A stretch of 5,810 nt of DNA from Gemmatimonadales bacterium (lineage in GTDB: Bacteria > Gemmatimonadota > Gemmatimonadetes > Gemmatimonadales > GWC2-71-9), in contig JACDDX010000117.1 of NCBI GenBank assembly GCA_013816685.1, positions 1 through 5,810 of the forward strand, in the 5' to 3' direction. Made by a program: the position numbers and the translations under genes. Within the stretch, counting starts at the first letter, position 1. Each line of letters opens with the position of its first letter. Of the stretch, positions 1 to 5,674 are shown one piece after another. The notes under the pieces are model-generated. The model had not been told where the DNA came from, ran no database searches, and saw nothing but the letters and a program-made list of their open reading frames with translations.

Positions 1-368
1 ACCGTCTGACCCAGGATCTCGCTGATCGCGTAGAGAAGGTCGATCTCCTCGTAGCGTGCGGTGAGCTCCTCGGCGAGCAGGCCGCGCTGGCGCTCGGCCT
101 CCAGCAGCATCGCGACCAGCGGCGCCGCGTCGCGCGCAGCGGCTTCGAGCCGGCCGGCATCGGGCCCGCACGCCTCGACCCAGAATCCCTCCGGCTGGGA
201 GAGCGGCTGGAGCCACGAGGACCCCACGGGCACGGGCACCGGCCCCGCTCTCCGGGGAATCGGGGGAGCGTAGCCGGGATCGGCGCCCGCGGCGGGCCGC
301 AGACCGCGCCCGTCGTAGCGCCACACCCGCACCGTCACGCCGACCAGCGCGCTCAGACCGTCGAGCAC
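1..368 (-). CDS. N-terminus of a putative signalling protein (possible RsbU-type PP2C phosphatase or sensor; cut by window edge)
   Basis: The frame on the minus strand is open from before 368 to the window edge. From the GTG at 368 it gives 122 residues. Residues 4-25 (GLSALVGVTVRVWRYDGRGL...) look like a helix and beta strands of a small sensor fold. A Pro/Gly-rich stretch spans about 25-60, followed by a strand GFWVEACGPD (61-70). A long helix from about 73 to 119, with AEELTARYEEIDLLYAISE at 99-117, is typical of the linker that precedes a GAF domain in signalling proteins. It follows the antagonist and kinase genes after 14 bases. In RsbV/RsbW-type modules a PP2C phosphatase that dephosphorylates the antagonist is the natural third member, so that is my inference; a histidine kinase or diguanylate cyclase is possible. 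No catalytic domain is visible here. The start is uncertain. Confidence 0.6.
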   Translation of the reverse strand, partial: MLDGLSALVGVTVRVWRYDGRGLRPAAGADPGYAPPIPRRAGPVPVPVGSSWLQPLSQPEGFWVEACGPDAGRLEAAARDAAPLVAMLLEAERQRGLLAEELTARYEEIDLLYAISEILGQT

Positions 369-377
369 GAGGTCGAG

Positions 378-384
378 CCGCCCT
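378..384 (-). promoter_or_regulatory. Putative ribosome binding site of the gene at the left edge
   Basis: The minus strand reads AGGGCGG, overlapping the TAG of the kinase gene, nine bases before the GTG at 368. It is an imperfect Shine-Dalgarno but the best support for that start. Confidence 0.4.
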
Positions 385-838
385 AGGGGCGGCGCAGCGT
401 CATGCAGATGCAGTTTCCCTGGTCGTTGAAATGAACCGCGTCCACGAGTTGGTGGATGAGGAAGAGTCCCCGTCCGCCCGGTCCGTCCACCCGCTCCGGC
501 CGGATCGGCTCGGGCACCGCATGCGGGTCGAACCCCGGGCCCTCGTCGGTGACGTACACCCGGATCACATCGTCCTGCAGCTCGGCCCGCAGGTGGACCC
601 ACTTCGCGTCGTCCTCGCGGTTGCCGCGCACGATGGCGTTGGCCAGCGCTTCCGACAGCACGACCTGCAGCCGGAACCGGGTATGGGGTGACGTGGAGTG
701 GCCCGCGAAACAGTGACGGGTGACGAGATCCACCGCGCCCTCGATGCACTCGACGTCGCTCGGAATGCGCAGGGTGACCAGCGCCCCGGACCCGTCGACC
801 GCGGGCTCGCGGCGCAGGCAGAGGCGGAGCGGCAGCAT
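383..838 (-). CDS. Anti-sigma factor serine kinase (RsbW/SpoIIAB-like, HATPase_c_2)
   Basis: From the ATG at 838 the product has 151 residues, a single GHKL ATPase domain. The N-box LSEALANAIVRGN (61-73) gives Glu63 and Asn67 at the spacing of the catalytic Glu46 and Mg-binding Asn50 of SpoIIAB. The G1 box is DEGPGFD (98-104) and the G2 box GPGGRGLFLI (119-128). No histidine-kinase phosphoacceptor domain is present, so this is the Ser/Thr anti-sigma kinase type. Its expected substrate is Ser56 of the adjacent STAS protein. An in-frame GTG at 841 is an alternative start. A weak GGGA at 852-849, overlapping the STAS stop, lies 10 bases before the ATG and 7 before the GTG. The first 18 or so residues are outside the conserved domain. 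Which sigma factor or other partner it holds cannot be seen. Confidence 0.93.
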   Translation of the reverse strand: MLPLRLCLRREPAVDGSGALVTLRIPSDVECIEGAVDLVTRHCFAGHSTSPHTRFRLQVVLSEALANAIVRGNREDDAKWVHLRAELQDDVIRVYVTDEGPGFDPHAVPEPIRPERVDGPGGRGLFLIHQLVDAVHFNDQGNCICMTLRRP

Positions 839-851
839 CACCGGGCTGTCC

Positions 852-1187
852 CTAGAAGCTCGCCAGCGCCTGCGCGGGGGTCTCGGCGATCTCGAACAGA
901 GTGTCCAGCTTGGTCAGCTCGAACAGTGAGCGGAGGTCTTCATTCAGGCCGGAGAGTCGAAGCTCCCCGCCGACCTCGCGGATTTTCTTGGAGATCGACA
1001 CCAGTGCGCCGAGCCCGGAGGAATCGATGTAGCCGGTACGCGCGAAGTCGATGAGGATCTTGCGCTCGCCTCGGTCCACCATCTGCTGCGCGAGGTCCTT
1101 GAGCTCCTGGCGGTTGCCCACGATGAGCTGCCCGTCCACCCGCACCACCGCGACTCCGCTCGGATCCTTCGTCTCCTGGAACCCCAT
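852..1187 (-). CDS. STAS-domain anti-sigma factor antagonist (RsbV/SpoIIAA-like)
   Basis: The protein has 111 residues and consists of a single STAS domain, the normal size. The key motif is YIDSSGLGALVSI (residues 53-65). Ser56, right after Asp55, corresponds to the serine that the partner kinase phosphorylates in SpoIIAA and RsbV. In the known scheme, the unphosphorylated antagonist binds the anti-sigma kinase and frees its sigma factor, and phosphorylation inactivates the antagonist. The N-terminal strands (GVAVVRVDGQLIVGN) and the C-terminal LFELTKLDTLFEI helix region are typical. The gene follows pta after 22 bases and has its own Shine-Dalgarno. The kinase gene follows immediately, which supports a partner-switching pair. 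The true target (sigma factor or another regulator) is not visible, so the name RsbV is not assigned. A cytoplasmic location is expected. Confidence 0.93.
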   Translation of the reverse strand: MGFQETKDPSGVAVVRVDGQLIVGNRQELKDLAQQMVDRGERKILIDFARTGYIDSSGLGALVSISKKIREVGGELRLSGLNEDLRSLFELTKLDTLFEIAETPAQALASF

Positions 1188-1190
1188 GCG

Positions 1191-1197
1191 CCCTCTC
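1191..1197 (-). promoter_or_regulatory. Ribosome binding site of the STAS gene
   Basis: The minus strand reads GAGAGGG, three bases before the ATG at 1187. The spacing is short but usable. The motif fixes the start at this ATG rather than at upstream starts in the same frame that would reach back into pta. Confidence 0.55.
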
Positions 1198-1209
1198 GGT
1201 CCGCGTTCG

Positions 1210-2148
1210 TCAGGCCGTCGTCTCCGCGCACTGCATCGCCACCATCGCGGCCACCTCGACAATATCGTCGGCCGTGGCTCCGCGCGACAGGTCGGCAACC
1301 GGCCGCGCGAGCCCCTGGAGCACCGGTCCCAGGGCCACGGCGCCGCCGAGCCGCTGAGTCAGCTTGTACGCGATATTGCCGGCGTCGAGATCGGGAAAGA
1401 CCAGGACGTTGGCGCGCCCTGCCACGGGAGAGTCCGGAGCCTTGAGGGCTCCAACGCTTGGCACGAGCGCGGCATCGCCCTGGAGCTCGCCGTCGGCTGC
1501 GATGGCGGGCGCGAGCTCCCGGAAGCGCGCCAGCGCCTCCTGCACCCGCGCTACCCGCGGCCCGCCCGCGCTCCCTTTGCTGCTGTAGGACAGGAACGCG
1601 ACCCGCGGCTCGTCGCCGACGACACGCACTCGCGCCAGCGCCGCCGCCAGCGCGATATCGGCCAGCTGACCTGGTGTGGGCTCGGGCACGACGGCGCAGT
1701 CGGTGAACGTCAGGACCGTCCCGTCGCGCAGCACCATGTAGAACGCGGAGCTCACGAGCGCAGCGCCACCGGCTAGCCCGATCGCCCAGAGCGACGCGCG
1801 CAGCACCGCGGCCGTGGGACAGCAGGCACCGGCGACGAGCCCGTCGGCCTCGCCCAACGCCACGAGCGATGCGCCAAAGTAGAGCGGCTCCGCGGCCACG
1901 TCGAGCGCGTGCACGCCGTCATGGATCCGCTCCGGCCTTCGGTCGCGGAGATACCGCGCGATCTGCGGAAGCCGGCGATCGCGCACGGCGTCCACACCTT
2001 CCGGTCCCCCGACGACGATGGGATCGGCGATGCCCAGCTCGCGCAGTCGGCGGGCGGCGGCCTGGATCCTCGGATCATGACCCTCGGCCAGCACCAGCCG
2101 CGTGCGGCGCCCCGCGGCCCGCGCCAGCAGCGTTTCCCGGAAACTCAC
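1210..2148 (-). CDS. pta: Phosphate acetyltransferase (Pta, PTA_PTB family)
   Basis: The protein has 312 residues: the compact catalytic form, without the N-terminal P-loop/DRTGG part of the long enterobacterial enzyme. It interconverts acetyl-CoA plus phosphate with acetyl phosphate plus CoA. Recognisable segments are LVLAEGHDPRIQAAARRL near the N-terminus, FTDCAVVPEPTPGQLADIA in the middle, DGELQGDAALVP, SPVAGRANVLVFPDLDAGN and the C-terminal DLSRGATADDIV. In that last motif Ser288, Arg289 and Asp295 align by spacing with the catalytic Ser309, Arg310 and Asp316 of the Methanosarcina enzyme. A phosphate butyryltransferase is less likely given these motifs. The start is a GTG one base after the coaD stop, with no clear Shine-Dalgarno. 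Acetate kinase, the usual partner, is not in the window. Its place next to coaD links CoA synthesis with CoA use, though the tight packing may only reflect operon economy. Confidence 0.93.
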   Translation of the reverse strand: MSFRETLLARAAGRRTRLVLAEGHDPRIQAAARRLRELGIADPIVVGGPEGVDAVRDRRLPQIARYLRDRRPERIHDGVHALDVAAEPLYFGASLVALGEADGLVAGACCPTAAVLRASLWAIGLAGGAALVSSAFYMVLRDGTVLTFTDCAVVPEPTPGQLADIALAAALARVRVVGDEPRVAFLSYSSKGSAGGPRVARVQEALARFRELAPAIAADGELQGDAALVPSVGALKAPDSPVAGRANVLVFPDLDAGNIAYKLTQRLGGAVALGPVLQGLARPVADLSRGATADDIVEVAAMVAMQCAETTA

Positions 2149-2149
2149 G

Positions 2150-2641
2150 TCACGTCGCGTTGCGCGGAAAGCGGCGCGCCAGCGCCTCGGCCACCGCCGG
2201 ATGGACCAGCGGCCGCACTTCCCCGCCGTGTCGCGCCACCTCGCGGACGAGGCTGCTGCTCAGATAGGTGAGATCGACCGCCGGCACCAGGAACACCGTC
2301 TCGAGCGAGGGATGCAACTGCCGGTTCATCAGTGCCATCTGGAACTCGTACTCGAAGTCGCTGACCGCGCGGAGCCCGCGCACCACGATCGTGGCGCCGA
2401 CCCCTTTGGCGAAGTCGGCGAGCAGGCCGTCGAACGCCTCGAAGCGCACCCGGGGATCGCTGCCGGTGGCGGCGCGGAGCATGGCGATCCGCTCGTCAAC
2501 CGGAAAGAGCGGCTCCTTGGCCGAGTTCCGGGCGACGGCGACGATGAGCTGGTCGGCGAGCGTCAGACTCCGGCGCACCAGATCTTCGTGTCCCCTGGTG
2601 GGCGGATCGAACGAGCCGGGATAGATGGCGATCCGGGTCAT
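2150..2641 (-). CDS. coaD: Pantetheine-phosphate adenylyltransferase CoaD
   Basis: The protein has 163 residues, the normal length. It transfers AMP from ATP to 4'-phosphopantetheine, giving dephospho-CoA, the penultimate step of CoA synthesis in the cytoplasm. The nucleotidyltransferase signature is present: YPGSFDP at 7-13 and the TxGH motif with His18. Lys42, Arg88 and Arg91 (RGLR) fall at the same positions as the substrate-binding residues of the E. coli enzyme. The segment FEYEFQMALMNRQL and the late YLSSSLVRE motif (126-134) are also typical. The ATG start overlaps the rsmD stop by four bases and has no clear Shine-Dalgarno, so it is probably coupled to rsmD. The pta start follows only one base after the coaD stop. 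No unusual features are seen. Confidence 0.97.
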   Translation of the reverse strand: MTRIAIYPGSFDPPTRGHEDLVRRSLTLADQLIVAVARNSAKEPLFPVDERIAMLRAATGSDPRVRFEAFDGLLADFAKGVGATIVVRGLRAVSDFEYEFQMALMNRQLHPSLETVFLVPAVDLTYLSSSLVREVARHGGEVRPLVHPAVAEALARRFPRNAT

Positions 2642-3153
2642 GTCGCGTGGCAGAAGGTGAGGGCGGTGTCGCCGTAGCGCCGCGTAATGTCGCCGGAGAG
2701 CGCGAGGTCGGACGGATGTTCGACCGAAAGAATGGCCGAGAACGGGATCCGGCGGTAGAGCGCGACCAGCCGCTCGGCGGCGTCGGCGGTGTACGGCGGA
2801 TCGGCAAAGGCGACGTCGTAGCTCGCCAGGGCGAGCCCTTCGGCGTACCGGAGCGCGTCGCCGCGCCGTACGACGACGTGGTCGCCGACACCCAGCTCCC
2901 GCACGTTGGCGTGGATGGCCGCGAGCGAGCGCGGACTCAGCTCCACGAACGTTGCCGCGTGCGCCCCGCGCGACAGCGCCTCGAGCCCGAGCGCGCCGCT
3001 TCCGGCGAAGAGATCGAGCACCCGTGCTCCCTCCAGGGAAGCGCCGAGGATGCTCATCCATGCTTCGCGCACCCGATCGGCGGTTGGCCGGACGCGGGGA
3101 TCGGCGGGGATGCTCAGACGGCGCCCGCCGAACCGGCCCCCGACGATGCGCAC
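2638..3153 (-). CDS. rsmD: 16S rRNA (guanine(966)-N(2))-methyltransferase RsmD
   Basis: From a GTG start the product has 171 residues, slightly shorter than the typical 180-200. RsmD uses S-adenosylmethionine to methylate N2 of G966 in 16S rRNA during 30S assembly. The N-terminus (RIVGGRFGGRRL, residues 2-13) matches the family, as do the RPTADRVREA segment at 22-31, the SAM-binding loop LDLFAGSGALGLEALSRGA at 46-64 and the catalytic DPPY at 118-121. The frame stays open far upstream inside recJ, but that extension is an overlap shadow: family homology begins exactly at this GTG, 7 bases after the recJ stop. No Shine-Dalgarno is visible, so translation probably depends on recJ. The stop overlaps the coaD start (ATGA). 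The rsmD-coaD pairing is a common bacterial gene order and supports both calls. Confidence 0.95.
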   Translation of the reverse strand: MRIVGGRFGGRRLSIPADPRVRPTADRVREAWMSILGASLEGARVLDLFAGSGALGLEALSRGAHAATFVELSPRSLAAIHANVRELGVGDHVVVRRGDALRYAEGLALASYDVAFADPPYTADAAERLVALYRRIPFSAILSVEHPSDLALSGDITRRYGDTALTFCHAT

Positions 3154-3160
3154 GCGAGGT

Positions 3161-4915
3161 TCAGGCGGGCGCGTGGGGCGAAAGCGCGCAGAGCCGTGCC
3201 TGCAGCGTGGTGTGGCCGTTCCACACGTTGCTCTCGAGCCGGAACGCCGCGTCCACCGGTCCGCTGCCGAGCTCCGCCGCGCGAGTCGCCCAGCCGAACG
3301 CGATCGCCGGCAGCCGCGCGCTGCCGTCCTCGAGCACACCCTTGAGGTGTCCCTGCCCCACCTCGCGACGATCGAGGAGACGCGCGCCGCGCACGCCGAA
3401 AACCGGACCCGGGTTGCCGATGCCGCAGGGCTCGAGGTAGCGGGAGAGCCGCTCGAGCTCGACGGTCGCGTCGGCGAGGGTGAGCTCCAGGTCGACCCGC
3501 TGCTCCGGCCCGAGTTCGGCGGGCACGAGCGCCGCTGCGGCCACCGCCGTGAAGCGCTCGCGAAACGCGTCCAGCTGCTCGCGTCGTATCGTGAGGCCGG
3601 CCGCCATCTGGTGTCCACCGAAGCGCTCCAGCAGGTCGGCGCACTGAAGCAGCGCCTGGTGGAGATGGAAGCGCGAGATGCTCCGCCCCGACCCTTTGCC
3701 GATGTCACCGTCGAACGCGATGAGAAAGGCCGGGCGCCCGTAGCGCTCGACGATGCGCGAGGCCGCGATGCCGACGACCCCGGGATGCCACCCGTCTCCC
3801 GCCAGCACGAATGCCGCATCGCGCTCCGGATTGAACGCCGCCTCCACCCGCTCCAGCGCCTCGTCGAGAATCTGCTGATCGATACCCTGGCGCTCGGTGT
3901 TGAGGCGCTCGAGCGCCCGGGCCAGCTCCTCGGCCTCGTTCGCATCGTCGGTGAGGAGGAGGCGGAGTCCGTCGCCGGCCTCGCCGATCCGGCCCGCCGC
4001 ATTGAGCCGCGGCCCGAGGACGAAGCCGAGATGGCTGGCGCGGATGGCCTTGCCTTCCATCCCGCCCGCCGCGACCAGCGCGCGCAGCCCAGGCCAGCGG
4101 CTCTCGCCCAGCAGCTTGAGCCCGTGCTTCACCAGAATCCGGTTCTCGCCGGTGAGCGGCACGACGTCGGCCACCGTGGCGAGCGCGACCAGATCGAGCA
4201 GGTGCCAGGGCAGGTTCGGGGGCAGGCCGAGTGCGGGGGCGAGTGCCTGAACCAGCTTGAAGGCGATGCCGGTTCCGCAGAGCGCGCCCAGCCCGGAGCA
4301 ATCGTCCGGGCACTGCGGATCGACGATGGCGAGCGCGGCCGGCAAGTCGGGGCCGGGAAGATGATGATCGGTGATCACCACCCCGATGCCCGCCTCGCGC
4401 GCCGCCCGCACTGTGTCGACAGCGTTGATGCCGCAGTCACAGGTGATGATGAGCGAGGCGCCGGCGACCCGGGCCGCCTCGAGGCCGGCAGGCCCGAAGT
4501 CATAGCCATCCCGCAGCCGGTGAGGCACGAAGGGCCGGACCTGCGCGCCCGCAGCCCGGAGCGCACGGGTGAGCACGGCGGTGGCGCACTGCCCGTCTAC
4601 GTCGTAGTCGCCATGAACCAAAATGGTCTGTGCGCTCCGCACCGCGGCCGTCACCGCCTCGACTGCCTCGGACATGCCGGCGAGCGCGAAGGGATCGGCA
4701 AGGCTGGTCAGCGCGGGGCGGAGGAAGTCACGCGCGTCCTCGCTGGTGCCGTGCCCCCGCTGGACCAGCAGCGCGGCCAGCGACCCGGGAAGGTTGAGCG
4801 CCGTTGCCAGCGATCGGACCGCCGAGTCGTCGGGCCGTGCGGCCACGATCCAGCGGAGCGGCAGCGACCGCGCGGCGGCGGCGCAGCTGGGCGCCGATGG
4901 AGTGGAGACGGTCAC
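3161..4915 (-). CDS. recJ: Single-stranded-DNA-specific exonuclease RecJ
   Basis: The protein has 584 residues, close to the usual RecJ length. It degrades single-stranded DNA 5' to 3' in RecF-pathway recombination, base excision and mismatch repair. DHH-phosphoesterase motifs appear in order: DYDVDG at 103-108, the CDCG aspartate at 160, DHH at 183-185 and the VDP aspartate at 199. These residues hold the Mn/Mg ions. The DHHA1 part has GKGSGRSI near 406-413 and GGHQMAAGL at 433-441. The OB-fold region (about 470-580) includes EPCGIGNPGPVF at 495-506. All key residues are intact. The start is a GTG with no clear Shine-Dalgarno, and no alternative in-frame start lies upstream before a stop; coupling to the preceding gene is likely. 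rsmD follows after 7 bases. A cytoplasmic location is expected. Confidence 0.97.
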   Translation of the reverse strand: MTVSTPSAPSCAAAARSLPLRWIVAARPDDSAVRSLATALNLPGSLAALLVQRGHGTSEDARDFLRPALTSLADPFALAGMSEAVEAVTAAVRSAQTILVHGDYDVDGQCATAVLTRALRAAGAQVRPFVPHRLRDGYDFGPAGLEAARVAGASLIITCDCGINAVDTVRAAREAGIGVVITDHHLPGPDLPAALAIVDPQCPDDCSGLGALCGTGIAFKLVQALAPALGLPPNLPWHLLDLVALATVADVVPLTGENRILVKHGLKLLGESRWPGLRALVAAGGMEGKAIRASHLGFVLGPRLNAAGRIGEAGDGLRLLLTDDANEAEELARALERLNTERQGIDQQILDEALERVEAAFNPERDAAFVLAGDGWHPGVVGIAASRIVERYGRPAFLIAFDGDIGKGSGRSISRFHLHQALLQCADLLERFGGHQMAAGLTIRREQLDAFRERFTAVAAAALVPAELGPEQRVDLELTLADATVELERLSRYLEPCGIGNPGPVFGVRGARLLDRREVGQGHLKGVLEDGSARLPAIAFGWATRAAELGSGPVDAAFRLESNVWNGHTTLQARLCALSPHAPA

Positions 4916-4947
4916 CCGGCCACAGTGTAGCGCAGTGTCCGGTTCAT
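4912..4947 (-). other. 11-codon bridging reading frame between the zinc-ribbon gene and recJ
   Basis: On the minus strand an ATG at 4947-4945 overlaps the TGA stop of the zinc-ribbon gene (4946-4944). It opens a frame encoding MNRTLRYTVAG. The stop of this frame (4914-4912) overlaps the GTG start of recJ (4915-4913) in a GTGA arrangement. The mini-frame therefore fills the whole 28-base gap and touches both neighbours through 4-base overlaps. No Shine-Dalgarno is visible before the recJ GTG. The frame could pass terminating ribosomes on to recJ, but a chance arrangement in GC-rich DNA is possible and the peptide itself is unlikely to have a function. Confidence 0.3.
4923..4938. repeat. Short direct repeat CAGTGT x2, 10-base period
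   Basis: In the zinc-ribbon/recJ gap the plus strand carries CAGTGT at 4923-4928 and again at 4933-4938, each preceded by C-purine/G-type bases (CA and CG). The period of 10 bases is close to one DNA helical turn, which would suit a protein-binding site. The repeat is very short and could be chance. No good promoter is associated with it. Confidence 0.25.
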
Positions 4948-5663
4948 CCGGTCCCGTCGCTCTCGGACGGGTACAGGATCGCGCCGCAGCCCTCGCAGCT
5001 GTCGATGATGCGTCCGTTCCGGATCTGCCCGCGCCGGCTCAACGGGACCGCGGTGTGGCAGGCGCCGCAGGCCCCGCCCCGCAGGGCCACGATGACCGGG
5101 CCGATCCTGGAGCCGCGGAGCCGCTCGTACTGAACGCGCAGCGGCTTTGTGATTTCGGCCGCGCGTTCGTCGCGGGTCCGCCGCACGGTGTCCCGCTCCG
5201 CCTCGACCTCGGCACGACGCTGTGCCAGCGACGCGCGCTCGGGCGCCAGCGCCGCCTCCACCTCGGCGAGCTTCGCCTCCTGCTCCCGCACCCGCTCCTC
5301 CCGCGCCGAGACCACCTCGGCCGCCTTCACCCAGTCCGATTCTTCCTGCGAGATCGCGCTGCCCGCCAGGTCGAGCTCCGCCATCACCGCTGAGGCTTCC
5401 CGCTGGTTGTGCACCTGATCCAGCCGGAGCTTCCGCCGCTCCTGCTGCCGGCGCTGGGCTTCGATTTTCGTCTCGAGCGCGTCGCGCAGGCGCACGCCCT
5501 CGGCATTGGCGCGGCGGGCGTGGTCGAGTGTCGCCCGGGTCGCGCGAAACCCCTCCTCCAGCCGCGTCTCGTCGCGGCCCACCTCGGCGACCCGTCGTTC
5601 CGCGTCCGCCAGCACGGCGTCTCTCTCCTGCAGGTCGAGCAGCCTCACCAGATCAGCGTGCAT
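4944..5663 (-). CDS. Coiled-coil protein with C-terminal C4-type zinc ribbon (zf-RING_7 / CT398-like family)
   Basis: The protein has 239 residues. Residues 1 to about 180 are rich in Glu, Arg, Ala and Leu with heptad-like spacing, as expected for a long coiled-coil hairpin. The C-terminus carries two CxxC pairs, Cys199/Cys202 (CGAC) and Cys223/Cys226 (CEGC), separated by 20 residues, a typical four-cysteine zinc-binding site. This architecture and length match the family of bacterial C4-type zinc ribbon proteins that includes chlamydial CT398 (CdsZ), which has been reported to bind sigma-54 and secretion components. No general biochemical role is established for the family, and a nucleic-acid or protein scaffold role is only inference. 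The ATG start has a strong GAGGAG. The stop is followed by recJ after 28 bases. No signal peptide or membrane segment is seen, so a cytoplasmic location is expected. Confidence 0.9.
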   Translation of the reverse strand: MHADLVRLLDLQERDAVLADAERRVAEVGRDETRLEEGFRATRATLDHARRANAEGVRLRDALETKIEAQRRQQERRKLRLDQVHNQREASAVMAELDLAGSAISQEESDWVKAAEVVSAREERVREQEAKLAEVEAALAPERASLAQRRAEVEAERDTVRRTRDERAAEITKPLRVQYERLRGSRIGPVIVALRGGACGACHTAVPLSRRGQIRNGRIIDSCEGCGAILYPSESDGTG

Positions 5664-5668
5664 CGTTT

Positions 5669-5674
5669 CTCCTC
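5669..5674 (-). promoter_or_regulatory. Ribosome binding site of the zinc-ribbon gene
   Basis: The minus strand reads GAGGAG followed by a 5-base spacer (AAACG) and ATG at 5663. The motif overlaps the TGA of the upstream gene. This is the clearest Shine-Dalgarno sequence in the window and supports the chosen start. Confidence 0.75.

Noticed and set aside
61..273. Plus-strand 70-codon open frame near the left edge
   Set aside because: It is Ser/Ala/Arg-rich and antisense to a better minus-strand frame that follows the kinase gene and has a recognisable linker helix.
852..1298. Longer STAS protein starting at 1298
   Set aside because: The extra 37 residues overlap the end of pta and are not STAS-like. 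The ATG at 1187 has a Shine-Dalgarno and gives the normal domain length.
2141..2160. ACGTGACGTGA repeat at the coaD/pta junction
   Set aside because: It is explained by the last coaD codons, the stop and the GTG start lying side by side; too short to call a regulatory site.
2150..3061. Extended 303-residue version of coaD
   Set aside because: The extension overlaps rsmD and is Arg-rich shadow sequence. CoaD homology starts exactly at the ATG at 2641.
2638..4002. Extended 454-residue version of rsmD
   Set aside because: The added N-terminal part is low-complexity Arg/Ser-rich sequence overlapping recJ in another frame. RsmD homology starts at the GTG at 3153.
4924..4929. Possible -10 box TACACT on the minus strand before recJ
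   Set aside because: No -35-like hexamer is found 16-18 bases upstream, and the site sits between closely packed genes. Not enough for a promoter call.
2906..4930. 674-codon plus-strand open frame antisense to recJ and rsmD
   Set aside because: It lies opposite two genes with complete motif sets, and its translation is Arg/Glu/Pro-rich with no recognisable domain. Long antisense frames are expected in such GC-rich DNA.
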